Assembly: GCA_048267305.1 (NCBI GenBank)
Contig: JBLWXT010000006.1
Location: forward strand, 1-64,000
From: Owenweeksia sp048267305
GTDB taxonomy: Bacteria; Bacteroidota; Bacteroidia; Flavobacteriales; Schleiferiaceae
DNA length: 64,000 nucleotides
Direction: 5' to 3'
Shown here: in pieces, positions 44,334-53,281 of the stretch
How the letters are laid out: each line of letters opens with the position of its first letter
How positions within the stretch are numbered: the first letter of the stretch is position 1
The notes under the pieces: model-generated
The model's database searches: none
What the model was told of the DNA's origin: nothing
The model's input: only the letters and a program-made list of their open reading frames with translations
Program-made: the position numbers and the translations under genes

Positions 44334-45554
44334 TTACAATATTTTATAAACGGTAAGTCCACTTCTGAGCTTTGGCTCTATGTAAGTACTTTTAGGCGGC
44401 ATGGTTTTACCGGCATCCGCCACTTGCTTTATTTGCTCTACCGTTACCGGGAAGAGGGCAAAGGCTATATCATATTCGCCAGAGTCCACCTTCTTTTCAA
44501 GGCCATTCATCCCTTCTGTACCAGGTAAAAAGCCTGCGCGGCTATCGGTTTTTAAGTTTTGAATCCCCAAAATCGGCTTCAGTATTTTTTTACTTAAGAT
44601 TTCCGCATCGAGCCTGCCCACCGGACTTTGAGGATCAAAGGTTCCGGTACGAGGAACGAGTTTATACCAGTTCCCCTTTATGTACATCCCTATTTCGTGA
44701 AGCTTCTCGGGCTTATAGGTTACTCCATGCATAGGCTCCACCAAAAAGTTTTTGCTCAGCATTTCCACTAACTCCTCCTCGGTTTTCCCATCAGTACCTT
44801 TTATAAGCCTGTTAAAGTCATACACCTTCATTTGCTCTTCTCCGATAAGGAAAGCCATAAAATATTTATGATCCTCACCCTCATTGTTCTCCAACCTTTT
44901 AGCCAAAAGCGAAGAGCTGGAGCAACGGTGATGTCCATCTGCTATATACAAAGCCTCCTGATCTATAAATGCCTTTGATATCTGCGAGATATGCCTGTCA
45001 TCCTCAATCAACCAAAGTTGATGCAACACCTTATCAGTACTGGTAAATTCGTATTCTGCACGCTGTTCGATGTATTCGGCAAAAATTTTGTTCAACCTAA
45101 AATCATCGCGATAAGTGAGCAAAACGGGCTCAGCATTAAAGCCTGAGATTTCCAGGTAATCAGTAAACATCTTTTCGCGATTGGTAAGGGTATTTTCGTG
45201 CTTTTTAATTTTACCATCCAAATAATCCTGAACGGCCACAGCGGCAATAAGCCCTATATACTCATTACCCTCCTTTACCTGTCGGTACAAATAATAATTA
45301 TTGGTGCTATCCTGATGAAAGGTTCCTTCACGGGTAAACTTTTCAAAACACTTTTTCACCTCATTATACTTTTCCTTACCAAAAGCCATTTGGCGGCCCT
45401 TGGCGGGATTTATAACATGTAAAAATGTATATGGATTATTGGCAAGTTTATCATCCAGCTCTTCATCAGCATAGGACAAATAGGAACGCGTTGCTACTAA
45501 ATAGGCCTTATCCCTTGGTGGCCGAATAGCCTTAAATGGTTTGATGGTAATCAT
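44334..45554 (-). CDS. DUF1015 family protein
   Basis: A 406-residue DUF1015 protein. Motifs: FKAIRPPRDKA at the start, YIADGHHRCSSSSLLAKR near residue 205 (a conserved ADGHHR motif), and a C-terminal FALFPVTVEQIKQVADAGKTMPPKSTY, cited in part as VADAGKTMPPKST. The family is widespread and uncharacterised, sometimes next to serine or lipid metabolism genes. I start at ATG 45554 rather than the upstream codon at 45599 because the family begins at this point. Confidence 0.88.
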   Translation of the reverse strand: MITIKPFKAIRPPRDKAYLVATRSYLSYADEELDDKLANNPYTFLHVINPAKGRQMAFGKEKYNEVKKCFEKFTREGTFHQDSTNNYYLYRQVKEGNEYIGLIAAVAVQDYLDGKIKKHENTLTNREKMFTDYLEISGFNAEPVLLTYRDDFRLNKIFAEYIEQRAEYEFTSTDKVLHQLWLIEDDRHISQISKAFIDQEALYIADGHHRCSSSSLLAKRLENNEGEDHKYFMAFLIGEEQMKVYDFNRLIKGTDGKTEEELVEMLSKNFLVEPMHGVTYKPEKLHEIGMYIKGNWYKLVPRTGTFDPQSPVGRLDAEILSKKILKPILGIQNLKTDSRAGFLPGTEGMNGLEKKVDSGEYDIAFALFPVTVEQIKQVADAGKTMPPKSTYIEPKLRSGLTVYKIL

Positions 45555-45653
45555 AAAGGCGAAAGTACTAAGACTTTGTTTTCCGCAATAGTTATTCACC
45601 TTTTTTGGTTGTGAGCTTGTATGGGCTTAATATTGAGCCTTCAATACCTATCC

Positions 45654-47282
45654 ATGTCAAAAAAGACCATCATAATCGTTTCCTTAGCATTACTAGCCAT
45701 TGGCCTTTTTGGCTGGCAAAATGTGATTGAGCTTCGGGCCGAGGAGCCTCGAAGAGCTATTGTTTCTATTGAAATGATGCTTTCTGAAAACTATGTGGTT
45801 CCCCAAATAAACGGATGGAGCTACTACAACAAACCTCCAGTATTTAACTGGTTAATGGTTGGCAGTTTTAAATTATTTAACAGCATGGACGAATGGGTAG
45901 TCCGACTTCCTTCCCTGCTTTCATTTGTAGTGCTGGGCTGGGTTTGCTTTAGTTTCTTTAAAAAATATGTAAGTAAGGAAGTTGCTGTTTTATCAGCTCT
46001 GTTTTTTATCACTTCCGCTGATTTGCTCTTATATGGAACGGTAAACTCCGGAGAGATCGATATTTTTTACGCTCTTGTGGTTTTTCTCCAGGCCATTGTC
46101 ATTTTCCATTTTTATGAAAAAGGAAACTACTGGAAGCTCTTTTTAATTTCCTATTTCCTAGTTGGGGTTGGTTTCCTCACCAAAGGCATTCCTTCCCTTG
46201 CCTTTCAGGCCCTTACTTTAATCGCCATGGCAATTTATCACAGGGATTTCAAACTTATTATCAGCTGGCAACACACTGCAGGCATAGTACTTCTCGCTAC
46301 AATCCTCGGCAGCTACTTTGGACTGTACGCCCAGCAAGATGATGCCATTGGTTTTTTAGTACGGCAGTTTAAGGAGGCAGCACAGCGAACCGGCCTAGAA
46401 ACCGAAGCTTCCGATACTATCGCTCAAATATTTACATTTCCATTGCAAATAGCTAAGCTACTGCTGCCCTGGTCGCTAATGGTGGTTTTCTTTTTCAAAA
46501 AAGGATTTCTCAAGAGTTTAAAGGCCAACAAGCTGGTTGTATTCTCTGCCCTGTTTGTAATGGCAAACATTCCTATTTATTGGTTTTCCGGAGACTTTAA
46601 GGCCCGTTACCTCTACATGTTTCTTCCCTTCCTTACTCTCATGTTAGCCTATTTTTACGTCAGCAACAAAAGTGAAATGCCCAAGGCAAACAAGGTCATT
46701 TCGGGTATATTCGCCTCAGTTTCAATCCTCTTGCCCATTGGATTTATCGCTCTCTATTTTGTGCCTGATGTAATGGATTTACCTCAAGCCATAGGCAGAA
46801 TCAGCTTCATGATTGTTTTACTTGCTGCTGTATCCGTACTTTACTTTAAAACTCAGCATAAAATTTATGTTGTGGTGCTTTTGTTGGCCGTTGCCAGAAT
46901 AGGCTTCAACCTTATCTACCTCCCTGCCTTAGCGGCAAATGATCACGCCAGTCACTATCGAAATGCCACAAAAAAAATTCTGGCCATCACAAAAAATCAG
47001 CCGATATATCTTTTGGGTCATCCCTATGTTTTTAGCAGTGATGCCTCATTAGGCCCCATCACACTAGAGGAAACCGAACTAACTACCGCTCCTCTTATAG
47101 CTTATCAAATTCCATATTACCTATCCAGGAGCAATAAGCATATTGTGAAATTTACTGAAGAACCGGTTAAAGACATGTTTCACCTCACAACTGTAGAGAT
47201 TGCTGATTCACTCAGGCTTGTGCCTATGGCGGAAATACGCGACATTTGGAAAGGCAAGAACTACGTATTAGTAAGATTATGA
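45654..47282 (+). CDS. GT39/ArnT-like glycosyltransferase
   Basis: A 542-residue multi-spanning membrane protein with about a dozen hydrophobic helices. The first loop carries RAEEPRRAIVSIEM and YYNKPPVFNWL, the ArnT/PMT-type DE/YxKPP pattern of GT39-like enzymes, which transfer sugars from lipid-linked donors. The acceptor (lipid A, protein or other) cannot be read. I start at ATG 45654 (MSKKTII); an ATG at 45621 would add 11 residues. It is divergent from DUF1015. Confidence 0.85.
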   Translation: MSKKTIIIVSLALLAIGLFGWQNVIELRAEEPRRAIVSIEMMLSENYVVPQINGWSYYNKPPVFNWLMVGSFKLFNSMDEWVVRLPSLLSFVVLGWVCFSFFKKYVSKEVAVLSALFFITSADLLLYGTVNSGEIDIFYALVVFLQAIVIFHFYEKGNYWKLFLISYFLVGVGFLTKGIPSLAFQALTLIAMAIYHRDFKLIISWQHTAGIVLLATILGSYFGLYAQQDDAIGFLVRQFKEAAQRTGLETEASDTIAQIFTFPLQIAKLLLPWSLMVVFFFKKGFLKSLKANKLVVFSALFVMANIPIYWFSGDFKARYLYMFLPFLTLMLAYFYVSNKSEMPKANKVISGIFASVSILLPIGFIALYFVPDVMDLPQAIGRISFMIVLLAAVSVLYFKTQHKIYVVVLLLAVARIGFNLIYLPALAANDHASHYRNATKKILAITKNQPIYLLGHPYVFSSDASLGPITLEETELTTAPLIAYQIPYYLSRSNKHIVKFTEEPVKDMFHLTTVEIADSLRLVPMAEIRDIWKGKNYVLVRL

Positions 47283-47440
47283 ACTTGTTAACACTTATTC
47301 CCTCCAACAAATATTGCTAATTAGATTAATTTTTAAATTCACGCCCTCAAACTCTGTATTTGGCAGATTTTTGAAAAATGTATTTATCGGACTAAATTGG
47401 CCTTTAATCTAAAAACAAACTTTACGCCCATCCGATTTGA

Positions 47441-47448
47441 TACTTTTG
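47441..47448 (+). promoter_or_regulatory. Candidate promoter -7 element of receiver 1
   Basis: TACTTTTG fits TAnnTTTG, about 53 bases before the receiver-1 ATG. No TTG is at the ideal distance. The remaining 220-base gap after the glycosyltransferase has nothing else recognisable. Confidence 0.4.
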
Positions 47449-47501
47449 ACGCAAAATCCACCATACTACCAGCACGCAACTAAACAATACTAGGCATCAA
47501 A

Positions 47502-47861
47502 ATGAAAACGGTAATCTTGATTGACGATGAAGAAATCTCCAACTTTATTGTAAAAAAATATCTTGGTATTTTTTCTAAAGAGACACGGGTTATTGAATTT
47601 ACCGATGCCAAAAGTGCTTTCTACTCCATTCCCTTCACAAAGCCCGACCTGATTTTCCTTGATCTGCACATGCCTGAATTTACCGGTTGGGAATTTTTAG
47701 AAAAGATGAAAGCTGAAGGTATGACTGAAAAGGTAGTAGTGCTTACCGCCTCTCCAAACAGTGATGATCAAAAAAGAGCACATGGTTTTAATAATGTAAT
47801 AAACTACTATGTAAAACCGCTTGCTGACGAGGACGTAGGTGAAATTCTTGAAAACCTATAA
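47502..47861 (+). CDS. Stand-alone receiver-domain protein 1
   Basis: A 119-residue single-domain response regulator: acidic pair in LIDDEE (D8, D9), phosphoacceptor D54 in FLDLHMPEF, the switch threonine in VVLTASP and lysine in YVKPL. It has no output domain, so it acts in a relay or binds a partner. The two following genes are similar in length and share most key positions, suggesting duplication. Confidence 0.93.
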   Translation: MKTVILIDDEEISNFIVKKYLGIFSKETRVIEFTDAKSAFYSIPFTKPDLIFLDLHMPEFTGWEFLEKMKAEGMTEKVVVLTASPNSDDQKRAHGFNNVINYYVKPLADEDVGEILENL

Positions 47862-47996
47862 ATCCGTTCTAAAAGAAACCTTTTTTAAAGTTTTTTCAAA
47901 ATTATACGCCTAAATTGGAAAAACACACAACTCTCTAAATCAGATTTGTACATTTTTTTTGGTTAAAATTAAAACCAACCGCAACATCATAACCAT

Positions 47997-48027
47997 TTGT
48001 TTTTGTGTGTTTTAGAGCATACTTTCG
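47997..48027 (+). promoter_or_regulatory. Near-consensus promoter ahead of the microprotein and receiver 2
   Basis: TTG (47997-47999), 20 bases, TACTTTCG (48020-48027): a 7-of-8 match to TAnnTTTG at ideal spacing. The leader to the small frame at 48109 is about 75 bases. Confidence 0.45.
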
Positions 48028-48108
48028 GAGCATCATTCCAAGTTGACTTTCAATATGAATAATTGCAAGGCATCTTAGAATGACAACTCACTCTAACTCT
48101 GACAACAC

Positions 48109-48264
48109 ATGACCTCACAAGCAACAATTGGCGCCCTTACCGATTTGTATTTCCTCAACACCAACATTTCGCAGATCACCCAAAACCTGCACTCCCATCT
48201 CAGGCAAAAGAGAAGTTTATCCATGCTAACTGACAATTATCGCCAGTTAGCCAACAGCAATTAA
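48109..48264 (+). CDS. Possible 51-residue microprotein between receivers
   Basis: An ATG at 48109 opens a 51-codon frame ending TAA at 48262-48264, 12 bases before receiver 2. The sequence (MTSQATIGALTDLYFLN ... RQLANSN) is hydrophilic and predicted helical, with no signal peptide, and does not match any family I know. Support: its position within the cluster, near-continuous spacing and an upstream promoter-like element. Against: short frames arise by chance. The rest of the 415-base gap from 47862 to 48276 contains no other gene. Confidence 0.4.
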   Translation: MTSQATIGALTDLYFLNTNISQITQNLHSHLRQKRSLSMLTDNYRQLANSN

Positions 48265-48276
48265 AACCATAGCATT

Positions 48277-48657
48277 ATGAAGAAAATCATGCTGGTGGAC
48301 GACACCCCTATCTCAAATTTCATTCTTTCTAAAACCATACAGGCTCACTTGCCAAACAGCATCGTTGTTGATTACTCTGATCCTGAAGAAGCCTTTGAAA
48401 ATTTAAGTATGGAAAATCCCGATATTATTTTTCTGGACGTAAATATGCCCCTTATGAATGGTTGGGAATTTTTAGAGAAAATGAAGGAAAATCAACTACA
48501 CTATAAGGTAGCCCTGCTATCTGCTTCGTGTAGCCCTGCCGATTTACGCAGATGGCAGTCTTATGAAAATGTTGTAAATTTCTGCATAAAACCAATAACA
48601 GCTGATTTATTGATTGAAACAGCGAGTGCCAGCCTTGGTTATTATCAGGCTGTATAA
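48277..48657 (+). CDS. Stand-alone receiver-domain protein 2
   Basis: A 126-residue single-domain response regulator beginning KKIMLVDDTPISNFIL. D8/D9 form the acidic pair and D54 in FLDVNMPLM is the phosphoacceptor. The usual switch threonine is a serine (ALLSASC) and lysine is in IKPIT. It is paralogous to receiver 3, which opens with almost the same sequence. It may be cotranscribed with the 51-residue frame. Confidence 0.93.
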   Translation: MKKIMLVDDTPISNFILSKTIQAHLPNSIVVDYSDPEEAFENLSMENPDIIFLDVNMPLMNGWEFLEKMKENQLHYKVALLSASCSPADLRRWQSYENVVNFCIKPITADLLIETASASLGYYQAV

Positions 48658-48714
48658 TTCGATTTTCATCAGTTTCATATTTTAATAACCGCAATTAGCT
48701 AAAGACAACTTTTC

Positions 48715-49098
48715 ATGAAAAAAATCATGCTGGTGGATGACAAGGACATCTCGAACTTTATAATGCGGAAATTTATTGAATTGCGTTTGCCCGATACAAT
48801 TAGCATTGAATTTAATAATCCCATACTGGCCTTCAACAGTATCACTAAGGAAAACCCAGACCTCATCTTTTTGGATCTCAATATGCCCGAAATGGATGGA
48901 TGGCAGTTTTTAGACAGGATGAAAGCTGAATCGTTAACTAATAAGGTGGCTATTTTAACATCATCTACCAGTGACCGGGATATGCAGCGAGGAGAGATGT
49001 ACGGAAACGTTGTTCAGTTTTTTGTTAAACCCCTTACTCCCGATGAGTTGACACGCATAGCCGAAGAAACCCTCAACGACAGCACCGAGGCTATCTAA
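48715..49098 (+). CDS. Stand-alone receiver-domain protein 3
   Basis: A 127-residue single-domain response regulator: KKIMLVDDKDISNFIM, phosphoacceptor D54 in FLDLNMPEM, ILTSSTS with switch threonine, and VKPLT. The DNA start aaaatcatgctggtgga resembles receiver 2 closely, so this is a recent duplicate. It precedes the sensor kinase across a 423-base gap. Confidence 0.93.
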   Translation: MKKIMLVDDKDISNFIMRKFIELRLPDTISIEFNNPILAFNSITKENPDLIFLDLNMPEMDGWQFLDRMKAESLTNKVAILTSSTSDRDMQRGEMYGNVVQFFVKPLTPDELTRIAEETLNDSTEAI

Positions 49099-49521
49099 CA
49101 ATCATTTTATTTCTCCAGGCTTAGTGGCTAAATACCGCTGGACAACTCATAAACATCAGTATCTCAAATATTCTCTACTACACTTTCTTCCCTGCATTTC
49201 AGTACCACCGGGTAGATTTTGAGCTTTGAAGCAAAGAGCAAGCCTTGCATCGACCTTCCCTCTTATAATCTCCAAAAATTCAAAATTTGTGTCCTTATTT
49301 TAAAAAGATGCTGACACCATAAAAGAATGTCTGATGTAAGTATTTCAAAATACTATAACTAAAGGATTTCACAAAACACAGTAATTCCCTACAATCGTCA
49401 TCTAGCAACAGCTTCACCTCAACTTCCTTCTGCGCTTCATTAACTCATTTGAACAATATAGTTACCACAATTGAGTTAGTTTTACCTGCGTAAAAATAAC
49501 CCACCATCCCTTACACAAGCT
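49099..49521. other. 423-base gap without a gene, upstream of the PAS kinase
   Basis: I find no coding frame, hairpin or strong promoter. A loose TTG (49449-49451) and TAGTTTTA (49477-49484) are 25 bases apart, too far for a standard promoter. It most likely carries the kinase's regulatory region. Confidence 0.4.
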
Positions 49522-51027
49522 GTGTTATATTCCTCCAAAGCAGACGATCATAAGGACGTCAATATTTACCAGACCATCTTGGAAGATGCGCTTGCAGGAT
49601 ACTGGGACTGGAACATCACCGATAATACGGAGTATTTGAGCCCCACCTTTAAGGCAATGCTCGGCTATAATGATGAGATGAAAAACTCAACAGAAAGTTG
49701 GCAGGATCTCATCTTTAAGGAAGACATGGCCAAAATTCTAAAAAACCTTGACCAACATTTTTCTTCTCACGGCTCCATCCCCTATAAGGGAGAAATACGC
49801 TTTAGACACAAAAACGGAAACACCGTATGGATACTGTATACCGGGAGAGTGATAGAGTGGAGTGAAGATGGAAGCCCCTTGCGAATGGTTGGCAGCCATA
49901 TCGACATCACCAGCCAAAAGGAAATTGAGCACAACCTAAAAATTAGTAAAACCCGGTTTAAAGGCGCATTTGAATTTTCTGCCATCGGAATGGGGTTGGT
50001 ATCCAAAGAAGGTAAATGGCTAAAGGTAAACCGCAGCCTTTGCGATATATTGGGCTATTCGGAAAAGCAGCTCCTTTCCACCACCTTTCAGGAAATCACA
50101 CACCCTGAAGATCTTGATCTGGATTTGAAAAACCTAAACATGCTTTTGGCCGGTGAGTTGGAAACCTACCAGATGGAAAAGCGCTATTTTCATAAGGAAG
50201 GACAAGTGATATGGGTACTTTTGAGTGTATCTTTAGTAAAAACCCCTGATGGGGTACCAGTGCATTTTGTGTCTCAAATTGAAGATATTACCCAAAGAAA
50301 GAAGGCCGAGGCAGATCAAAAGGCATTGACAAAAAAGCTTCAACATCAAAACCGGCAACTTGCCGATTTTGCGCAAATCACTTCACACAATCTACGTGCT
50401 CCGGTAAGCAATCTCCTTTCATTGCTAATGATGCACGAAACCCTAAAAGACCCGAAGGAGAGAATGGGACTCTTCAACAAATTTAAAACCGTTATCCATC
50501 ACCTCTCTGAAACACTGAACGACCTGGTTGACTCCTTAAAAATCACACAAAACCCTGAGGTGGAAAAGGAAAACATATTGTTTAAAACAGCTGCCGACAG
50601 AGTATGTGCTATGCTTGCCGGAGAAATCCTTGAATCAAAAGCCACAATTGAGTTTGACTTTGATAGTGCCCCTACTGTGTACTATAACCGCTCTTACCTG
50701 GAAAGCATTATGCTCAACCTGATTTCAAATAGCTTAAAATATCGCTCAGAAAAGCGAGAACCAAAAATTGAAATAAAAACGTGGGTTGCACAAAATGGAG
50801 AACTAAAACTTTCTGTAAGCGACAATGGTTTGGGAATCGACATGAAGCGTCAGGGACATAAATTATTTGGTCTCCATAAAACCTTTCATCGAAATAAGGA
50901 ATCAAAAGGAGTTGGCCTGTTTATGACAAACGCCCAGGTGCAGGCTCAGGGGGGCACAATAGAGGCCACATCCGAGATAAACAAGGGAACAACCTTTACC
51001 ATAACCTTCAACAGGATTGAGGAGTAA
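49522..51027 (+). CDS. PAS-domain sensor histidine kinase
   Basis: A 501-residue soluble-looking kinase with no TM segment. Two PAS domains (about 15-135 and 145-262, each with a W-x-L/W-V-L core and a PAC-like DITxxK end) are followed by a HisKA region with the phosphoacceptor H289 in TSHNLRAPVSNLL, and a HATPase domain with NLISNSLKYRSE, DNGLGIDM and GVGLFM. The start is a GTG at 49522. It is the only kinase near the three lone receivers and is their likely phosphodonor (inference). No signal peptide, so it senses cytosolic cues. Confidence 0.92.
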   Translation: MLYSSKADDHKDVNIYQTILEDALAGYWDWNITDNTEYLSPTFKAMLGYNDEMKNSTESWQDLIFKEDMAKILKNLDQHFSSHGSIPYKGEIRFRHKNGNTVWILYTGRVIEWSEDGSPLRMVGSHIDITSQKEIEHNLKISKTRFKGAFEFSAIGMGLVSKEGKWLKVNRSLCDILGYSEKQLLSTTFQEITHPEDLDLDLKNLNMLLAGELETYQMEKRYFHKEGQVIWVLLSVSLVKTPDGVPVHFVSQIEDITQRKKAEADQKALTKKLQHQNRQLADFAQITSHNLRAPVSNLLSLLMMHETLKDPKERMGLFNKFKTVIHHLSETLNDLVDSLKITQNPEVEKENILFKTAADRVCAMLAGEILESKATIEFDFDSAPTVYYNRSYLESIMLNLISNSLKYRSEKREPKIEIKTWVAQNGELKLSVSDNGLGIDMKRQGHKLFGLHKTFHRNKESKGVGLFMTNAQVQAQGGTIEATSEINKGTTFTITFNRIEE

Positions 51028-51096
51028 TTAAACTTTACAGCCTTGGCATAACAGCTTTACTAATCCTTAAACGCCCCTTTCGCACCGTTGTATAAC

Positions 51097-51669
51097 TCAG
51101 CTATTGTGCGAAGGGTTTATAATACTAAACTGCAATACATCATAAAACCCATTCTGATAGAAGTGGATTTGTTTAAAGTGTGCTTCCTGCTCAAAGCCCA
51201 ACCTTTTCACAATGCGCTGTGATGGTGTGTTATAGAGAAGTATCATGGCAAAAATGGAGTGAAAACCGACATGCTGAAAACCAAATTTCAGCACTTCACG
51301 CGAACCTTCAGTTCCGTATCCCATACCCCACAAATCCTTCATTATAGAATATCCCAATTCACCACGGCTGTTTTTCTGATCGATTTCCTTAATGGTAAAC
51401 AACCCAACATACCGGCCATCAACTTTACTAAAGGCACACCACTGCACGGCCTCCCCTTTACTTCTCCACTCTTCAAACTTGAGCCACCATCTGTTCTGTA
51501 TGTCAGGTTCATTCAATACCGGCATTTTCATGGTATGCCGCACCTCGGGGTCACACAGGGTTTTAAATACAAAATCCCTAAGTTCCTCAACCACAGGTTT
51601 GAGTATCAGCCTTTCCGTACTCAATTCAGGAGGAGAACTAATTGCTTCAGGGTTGACATTTATAATCAT
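51097..51669 (-). CDS. GNAT acetyltransferase, RimJ/RimL-like
   Basis: A 190-residue GNAT acetyltransferase of the RimJ/RimL type, which acetylates N-termini of proteins or small amines with acetyl-CoA. Motifs: STERLILKPV at the start, and LGYSIMKDLWGMGYGTEGSREVLKFGF with the acetyl-CoA loop (GMGYGTEG). ATG 51669 (MIINVN) is preferred over the upstream codon at 51720. The substrate is unknown. A run of G+C inverted sequence at 51074-51116 straddles its stop and could be an mRNA end. Confidence 0.85.
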   Translation of the reverse strand: MIINVNPEAISSPPELSTERLILKPVVEELRDFVFKTLCDPEVRHTMKMPVLNEPDIQNRWWLKFEEWRSKGEAVQWCAFSKVDGRYVGLFTIKEIDQKNSRGELGYSIMKDLWGMGYGTEGSREVLKFGFQHVGFHSIFAMILLYNTPSQRIVKRLGFEQEAHFKQIHFYQNGFYDVLQFSIINPSHNS

Positions 51670-51964
51670 TAAAAAGGATTTAGTATTGAAGTGCGAGGCC
51701 AATGTACTGCCTATTTCCAAACTAAGATCTTCAGACTTCCGTGAACCTCAATTGGAACTCCATTGCTCAGACCACCACTGCTTGCGCTAAGATTTAAAGG
51801 ATCAATACCTTAGTACAATAAAGATCAGGATTGAATTTCGAACTGGCAGATATTTTCATCAATACAATTGTATATTTCCTAAATTACCGCACTCTAAAAA
51901 ATTATAGTGGCACAACAATTGAGAAAGGTACGCGATTAACTATCACATATCCCTGAACTTTACT

Positions 51965-52717
51965 ATGATCAAAAGAATTTACCTTTTACTGGCACTAATC
52001 CTTACCACAGGTGTGGGCCTAATCGCTCAGTCAGATAATGAACAAGAAAGCATGACAACTGAAGAGATGAGCCTAAAAAAACAACTGGATCAAAAGAAAG
52101 CAGAGTTTAATAAGAAAGCACCCGAAGAGAAAAAGAGAATTTATCAGGAAGGCATTGATGCAGTAGTAGCCACTGGTATCTTAGATAAAGCGATACAGGT
52201 GGGAGATACAGCACCTGACTTTAGCCTAAAGAACGCTCTGGGCAAAGAGGTTTCATTGTACAGTGAGCTAAAAAAAGGCCCTGTTGTACTTACATGGTAC
52301 CGCGGTGGATGGTGCCCCTATTGCAATATTACATTACACGAGTTACAGCAAGAACTTCCAAATTTCAAGGCCGCTGGTGCAAACCTCTTAGCCCTAACTC
52401 CAGAAGTTCCCGATCAATCCATGTCCACTTCAGAAAAGCATGAATTGGAATTTGAGGTGCTTAGTGATGAAGCTAATATAATTGGTAAAAAGTATGGTAT
52501 TGTTTACACCCTTACGCCTGAGGTGGCTCAAATTTATCAGGAGGCCTTTGGCTTACATCAATACAATGGAGATGACAGCAATGAATTGCCATTGGCTGCA
52601 ACTTATGTAATTGATACGGATGGTGTAGTACGCTATGCCTTTTTGGATGCAGAGTACCGCAATCGTGCCGAACCAGCCGAGATATTAAAAGCCGTAAAAA
52701 AGATTAGCAAGAAATAA
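51965..52717 (+). CDS. Secreted peroxiredoxin-like thioredoxin-fold protein
   Basis: A 250-residue AhpC/TSA-type protein with an N-terminal signal peptide (IYLLLALILTTGVGLIAQ). A helical linker precedes the thioredoxin fold; the active-site motif is GGWCPYCNI with C117 and C120. It would be exported and reduce peroxides or thiols. The order CxxC with a peroxiredoxin-like fold is typical of the 'peroxiredoxin-like' group; its in vivo reductant is unknown. The following gene is convergent. Confidence 0.82.
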   Translation: MIKRIYLLLALILTTGVGLIAQSDNEQESMTTEEMSLKKQLDQKKAEFNKKAPEEKKRIYQEGIDAVVATGILDKAIQVGDTAPDFSLKNALGKEVSLYSELKKGPVVLTWYRGGWCPYCNITLHELQQELPNFKAAGANLLALTPEVPDQSMSTSEKHELEFEVLSDEANIIGKKYGIVYTLTPEVAQIYQEAFGLHQYNGDDSNELPLAATYVIDTDGVVRYAFLDAEYRNRAEPAEILKAVKKISKK

Positions 52718-52727
52718 ACAGCTTGCT

Positions 52728-52937
52728 TTAGCCGTTTTTCACCTTGCAGGTATTTACCCCAAAAATGGCATAAATAGGGCAAAAGCTCACAAAACTTGTT
52801 ACCAGAAAAATAGTTGCCAATGCCAAAAGGACAAAGGCCAAAACTCCTGTGATCATCCCTGTAAAATAGAGAATGGCCACAGTGGCTGCCGCTACAATTC
52901 TTATGGCACGATCCGTACCTCCCATATTCTTTTTCAT
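52728..52937 (-). CDS. DUF2892 inner-membrane protein
   Basis: A 69-residue DUF2892 protein with two hydrophobic segments (IRIVAAATVAILYFTG and FVLLALATIFLVTSFV) and a cysteine in CPIYAIFG, as in YgaP-type membrane domains. It starts at ATG 52937 (MKKNMGGTDRAIR), the family beginning; a longer frame up to 53108 has no such support. It has a promoter and a CRP/FNR-like site upstream, suggesting control by redox or a small molecule. Confidence 0.85.
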   Translation of the reverse strand: MKKNMGGTDRAIRIVAAATVAILYFTGMITGVLAFVLLALATIFLVTSFVSFCPIYAIFGVNTCKVKNG

Positions 52938-52997
52938 AGTGAAATTATGTTTGATTGAGGATTTGGAGGTGCACAGTGGCCCTTCACAAAACCTTTT

Positions 52998-53005
52998 CAA
53001 AGGTA
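52998..53005 (-). promoter_or_regulatory. Candidate promoter of the DUF2892 gene
   Basis: TACCTTTG on the minus strand fits TAnnTTTG, about 61 bases before the ATG. No TTG is at the standard distance, as expected if an activator replaces it (see the next entry). Confidence 0.4.
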
Positions 53006-53026
53006 GATTGGATAAACAAGGAGAAT

Positions 53027-53042
53027 TGTGACATAAGTCACT
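53027..53042. promoter_or_regulatory. CRP/FNR-type palindrome TGTGA-N6-TCACT
   Basis: TGTGACATAAGTCACT at 53027-53042, with perfect inner arms GTGAC/GTCAC spaced by ATAA. Its centre is at 53034.5, about 41.5 bases upstream of the start site expected from the promoter at 52998-53005, the classical position of an activator overlapping -35. The remaining part of the 344-base gap to the SDR gene holds only the SDR promoter element. Confidence 0.5.
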
Positions 53043-53247
53043 CATTGCACTTATCGATAATTTAGCCGTTATCATGTTAAGATACAAAGGCCGCGGGGTC
53101 AAAGCCAACAGCTATTACCCGATTAATTGAGAATTTGTAAATCCTCCTTCATGCAGCAGCCAAGCCTTGAATGGAATTTTAATACAACTGATTGATTTTC
53201 ACCATTAACGCTTTGAAACAGACTACCTAAAGGCCTCGCTGCACGCA

Positions 53248-53255
53248 TAGATTTG
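53248..53255 (+). promoter_or_regulatory. Candidate promoter -7 element of the SDR gene
   Basis: TAGATTTG fits TAnnTTTG, 27 bases before the SDR ATG. The nearest TTG is 32 bases upstream of it, too far for the standard spacing. Confidence 0.35.
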
Positions 53256-53281
53256 TATCAGAATTTTAAGCAGATACAATT

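Noticed and set aside
43935..44528. A 197-codon forward frame opposite yggS and the DUF1015 end.
   Set aside because: Unlike a protein (many His, Pro and Tyr runs), and both opposing genes are firmly identified.
47502..49098. The three receivers considered as a direct-repeat array or CRISPR-like structure.
   Set aside because: The similarity is protein-level gene duplication; there are no short regular repeats with unique spacers.
51074..51116. Inverted repeat CCCTTTCGCAC / GTGCGAAGGG around the GNAT stop.
   Set aside because: The pairing has a bulge and includes the end of the coding region, and there is no T run; I mention it in the GNAT entry only.
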